From: Coriobacteriaceae bacterium
GTDB lineage: Bacteria > Actinomycetota > Coriobacteriia > Coriobacteriales > Eggerthellaceae
Assembly (NCBI GenBank): GCA_004555335.1
Contig: SFII01000083.1
Coordinates: forward strand, 1-5,916
DNA length: 5,916 nt
Direction of reading: 5' to 3'
Position numbers and translations under genes: made by a program
In this document: in pieces, positions 4,042 to 5,916 of the stretch
Position numbering within the stretch: the stretch's first letter is position 1
How the letters are laid out: the number at the start of each line of letters is the position of its first letter
The notes under the pieces: generated by a model
Told to the model about the DNA's origin: nothing
What the model saw: the letters and a program-made list of their open reading frames with translations, nothing else
The model's database searches: none

Positions 4042-5916
4042 ATGGGTAAAAGACTAGCTTGGAAGGCCCTTGCCGTAACCCTCGCCGTTTCGCTGATCAT
4101 GTCGTTCTGTGCGGTAAGCGCTTTCGCAGACGATGGCACGCAAGACGAGGCAGAAGAAGGGATAGCGCGAACCCAGGTCGATCCAAGCGAGGAGGAAACA
4201 GCATCAGCCGAAGGTGAAAGCGTTGAAGAGACCGTGCCCGAATCAGGCGATACGGAAAGCGAAATCGCAACCGAAACGCCAGAGCCCGAAGCCGTTTCCC
4301 AACCCGAAGAAAACCTCTCGGAACCAGAGGCGTCCCAAAACGCCGAAGCCACCGAAACAGACCTGCAACCCGCAGACAGCGACCCGCAGGACGGAGCATC
4401 GATCTTTGACAGCATCAATAGCACTGATTCAGACGAAATCGTCATCGAAATCGACGGCGACCATGCCCTGTCAGCACCTCTGGTCATCCCCGAGAACAAG
4501 CACGTTATCATCACGTCGAAAACCGGGGCATCAGACGCAAAACCCTTCGTGATCTCGGTTTCGCCCGATACCGACCTAGGCACGCTGGTTACCATTTCCA
4601 AGGGAGCAAGCCTCTCCCTGAAAGGATCGCTCACCTGGTCGGGAGAAAGGCTCAACGGCAACGGTTCGATGTTCAAGAACCTAGGCGAGCTCATCCTCGA
4701 GACAGGCAATAAGATCACCGGATATAAGGCATCTGGTGATAGCACATCGGTAATCGCAGTGGAAGACGGCGCAAGCCTGACCATCCGCGGAGCAACGATC
4801 GCGCAGAACGAAATCCGCGGCGGACAGGGTGCAACGATCCTGGTGGAAGGCGGATCCAAGGTCACGATCGAATCCGGCTCCATTTCCGGAAACACCGCAA
4901 ATTCCAACCTGGGCACCGCAAGCAGCGGCATCCTGGTAAACGAAGGCAGCCTGCATATGACCGGCGGTACCATCCAGGACAACAAGTCCATGAAAGGTTC
5001 TGCAGTTTGGTTGGCCGGCAACGGAAACGGTGCTCGGTTCACTATGGACGGCGGCACTATCACCGGCAATTCCTATCTGGGAAGCAGAACCTCTGCATCC
5101 GGGGCAATCCATGTAGAAGGCAATTCTTCCTTCACCCTCAACGATGGCCTTATCAGCGCCAATCAGGGAGGTTCGGGTGGCGCGATCAGCGTGATCGACA
5201 GCGACCTCATCAACAATGACGGCCGCAAGGCGAGCTTCCAGATGAACGGTGGCGTGATTTCCATGAACTCGGCCATCTCCGGCGGTGCGATCTTCGTCAA
5301 TTCCGACGGGGTCAAGCTCAATGCGGGAGAAATCATCGACAACAAGGCCGAAAACCTGGGAGGCGCCATCTATGTGGAAGGCAACAAGGACGCTTGGCCC
5401 ACGCTCCACTTGGAGAACGCCCTCATCGCAAAGAACTCCGCCATCGGAAACACGGGTTCGAGCGGTGTTGGCGGCGGTGTATGGGTCTGCCCCACCGGAG
5501 GAGTCGATGTCCGCTTCGATAAAGGCGTTGCCATCTTCGACAACAGCGCCGAATCCGCAGGCGACGATTTCGTAAGCGCCAGGGGTAACAAAGCCCCCGA
5601 AGGAAACAGCCTTTCCAACCGTATCTTGGGAAACGGCTGGGCAAGCTGGCATGAAGACGGCGGCGTAACCGAAGGCAACCCCTTCCCCATGCCCACCGAC
5701 GACCTTCGCTTCGACCCCGCCTATCCTGGTAAAGAAGTGAAAGTGAACGGCGACCATCAGGAACGTGCACTGAAGTCCATCGTTGACGAAGACGGAAAGA
5801 ACGCAGCTAAGGCTGCAGCCACTTTGATCATTTCCGGCAACTCCGCCCCCAGGGGCGGTGGAATCGCCTCGAACGGCGGATTGCGCTCCGGTGACACCAC
5901 GGCAACCAAGACCATC
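4042..5916 (+). CDS. Large secreted surface protein with parallel beta-helix repeats (5' part, runs off window)
   Basis: The frame is open from ATG at 4042 to the window end: 625 codons, no stop. Residues 1-29 form a signal peptide (K3, R4, K8; hydrophobic core 9-28; cleavage AFA-|-DD). Residues 30-118 form an acidic low-complexity linker rich in Glu, Pro, Thr and Ser, probably a wall-spanning stalk. From about 133 to 505 the sequence shows a right-handed parallel beta-helix, as in polymorphic outer-membrane-protein-like and pectate-lyase-like folds, with recurring GG-x-I-x-x-N-x-A turns and GGAI-x-V strands. A further rung (LIISGNSAPRGGGIASNGG, 595-613) stands just before TATKTI at the edge. 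In similar coriobacterial and clostridial proteins such a stop in the helix is followed by Cna-B or pilin-like isopeptide domains and a sorting signal; this part is not visible and is inferred. The likely role is adhesion or interaction at the cell surface. The mature part holds one cysteine, C483. The start is set by AAGGAGG at 4027. Confidence 0.88.
   Translation, partial: MGKRLAWKALAVTLAVSLIMSFCAVSAFADDGTQDEAEEGIARTQVDPSEEETASAEGESVEETVPESGDTESEIATETPEPEAVSQPEENLSEPEASQNAEATETDLQPADSDPQDGASIFDSINSTDSDEIVIEIDGDHALSAPLVIPENKHVIITSKTGASDAKPFVISVSPDTDLGTLVTISKGASLSLKGSLTWSGERLNGNGSMFKNLGELILETGNKITGYKASGDSTSVIAVEDGASLTIRGATIAQNEIRGGQGATILVEGGSKVTIESGSISGNTANSNLGTASSGILVNEGSLHMTGGTIQDNKSMKGSAVWLAGNGNGARFTMDGGTITGNSYLGSRTSASGAIHVEGNSSFTLNDGLISANQGGSGGAISVIDSDLINNDGRKASFQMNGGVISMNSAISGGAIFVNSDGVKLNAGEIIDNKAENLGGAIYVEGNKDAWPTLHLENALIAKNSAIGNTGSSGVGGGVWVCPTGGVDVRFDKGVAIFDNSAESAGDDFVSARGNKAPEGNSLSNRILGNGWASWHEDGGVTEGNPFPMPTDDLRFDPAYPGKEVKVNGDHQERALKSIVDEDGKNAAKAAATLIISGNSAPRGGGIASNGGLRSGDTTATKTI
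4870..5445 (+). repeat. Degenerate beta-helix rung repeats within the surface protein
   Basis: At protein level, seven turns are clear: GSISGNTA (278-285), GGTIQDNKS (308-316), GGTITGNS (337-344), DGLISANQ (368-375), GGVISMNSA (403-411), AGEIIDNKA (428-436) and NALIAKNSA (459-467). Spacing is about 25-35 residues. Several are followed by a small-residue-rich strand such as SGGAIFV or LGGAIYV. The DNA copies have diverged, so this is an old protein repeat rather than a recent tandem duplication. Confidence 0.75.

Noticed and set aside
4042..4131. Surface protein as a lipoprotein because of C23 in the signal peptide
   Set aside because: The residues before the cysteine (MSF) do not fit a lipobox, and a normal cleavage site AFA-|-DD follows six residues later.
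3882..5069. Long minus-strand open frame (395 codons) antisense to the surface protein gene
   Set aside because: It is rich in Ser/Pro without domain pattern, has no convincing ribosome binding site, and runs opposite a gene with a perfect Shine-Dalgarno sequence, signal peptide and repeat fold. It also covers much of the structured leader. It is a shadow of biased codon use.
4681..5757. Second long minus-strand open frame (358 codons) antisense to the surface protein gene
   Set aside because: Its composition mirrors the Gly/Asn/Ile repeats of the sense strand, and it has no recognisable domain and no supporting start signal.
1..5916. tRNA, rRNA, CRISPR array, insertion sequence or prophage attachment site
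   Set aside because: No cloverleaf, no regularly spaced identical repeats, no transposase or integrase sequence and no terminal inverted repeats with target duplications were seen on either strand.

Overview
The window looks like chromosomal DNA of a moderately GC-rich Gram-positive bacterium, most probably a gut-type actinobacterium of the class Coriobacteriia (Eggerthellaceae-like). This rests on strong AGGAGG-type ribosome binding sites, GC-ending codons, secreted proteins with 'AFA-|-D' signal peptides and an acidic linker, and the style of the large surface protein. It is an inference, because no marker gene is present.

Left half (1-2692, all on the minus strand). A two-gene unit encodes a membrane-anchored double zinc-ribbon protein (2692->1448) and, 28 bases later, a secreted/membrane TPM-domain protein (1419->535). 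A clear intrinsic terminator follows at about 443-481. Beyond it, on the same strand, is the 5' part of a second zinc-ribbon gene (298->1, cut by the window edge). It is a shorter paralogue of the first and has lost the second zinc ribbon. The zinc-ribbon/TPM pairing resembles the Bacillus subtilis YdjG/YdjH arrangement that works with PspA and an SPFH protein in envelope stress. No PspA or SPFH gene is visible here.

Middle (2693-3707). A 325-base divergent intergenic region separates the minus-strand unit from a plus-strand calcineurin-like metallophosphoesterase (3018-3707) with a complete set of metal-binding motifs. The intergenic region holds a 5'-leader hairpin for the zinc-ribbon gene, a possible extended -10 promoter overlapped by inverted repeats, and a perfect 12-base palindrome with an extra half-copy just upstream of the phosphoesterase.

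Right part (3708-5916). After a 334-base intergenic region comes the 5' part of a large secreted surface protein (4042 to the window end and beyond, at least 625 residues): signal peptide, acidic Glu/Pro/Thr linker, then a parallel beta-helix built of 'GG-x-I-x-x-N' repeats. The intergenic region is the most interesting non-coding part. Its second half (3841-4013) is densely self-complementary. A long imperfect helix shares one strand (3932-3938) with a competing downstream hairpin, followed by a second stem-loop whose large internal loop carries the same 7-base word on both sides. This is what a switching RNA leader (riboswitch or attenuator) would look like. I could not match it to a known class. 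An invertible DNA element is the alternative reading.
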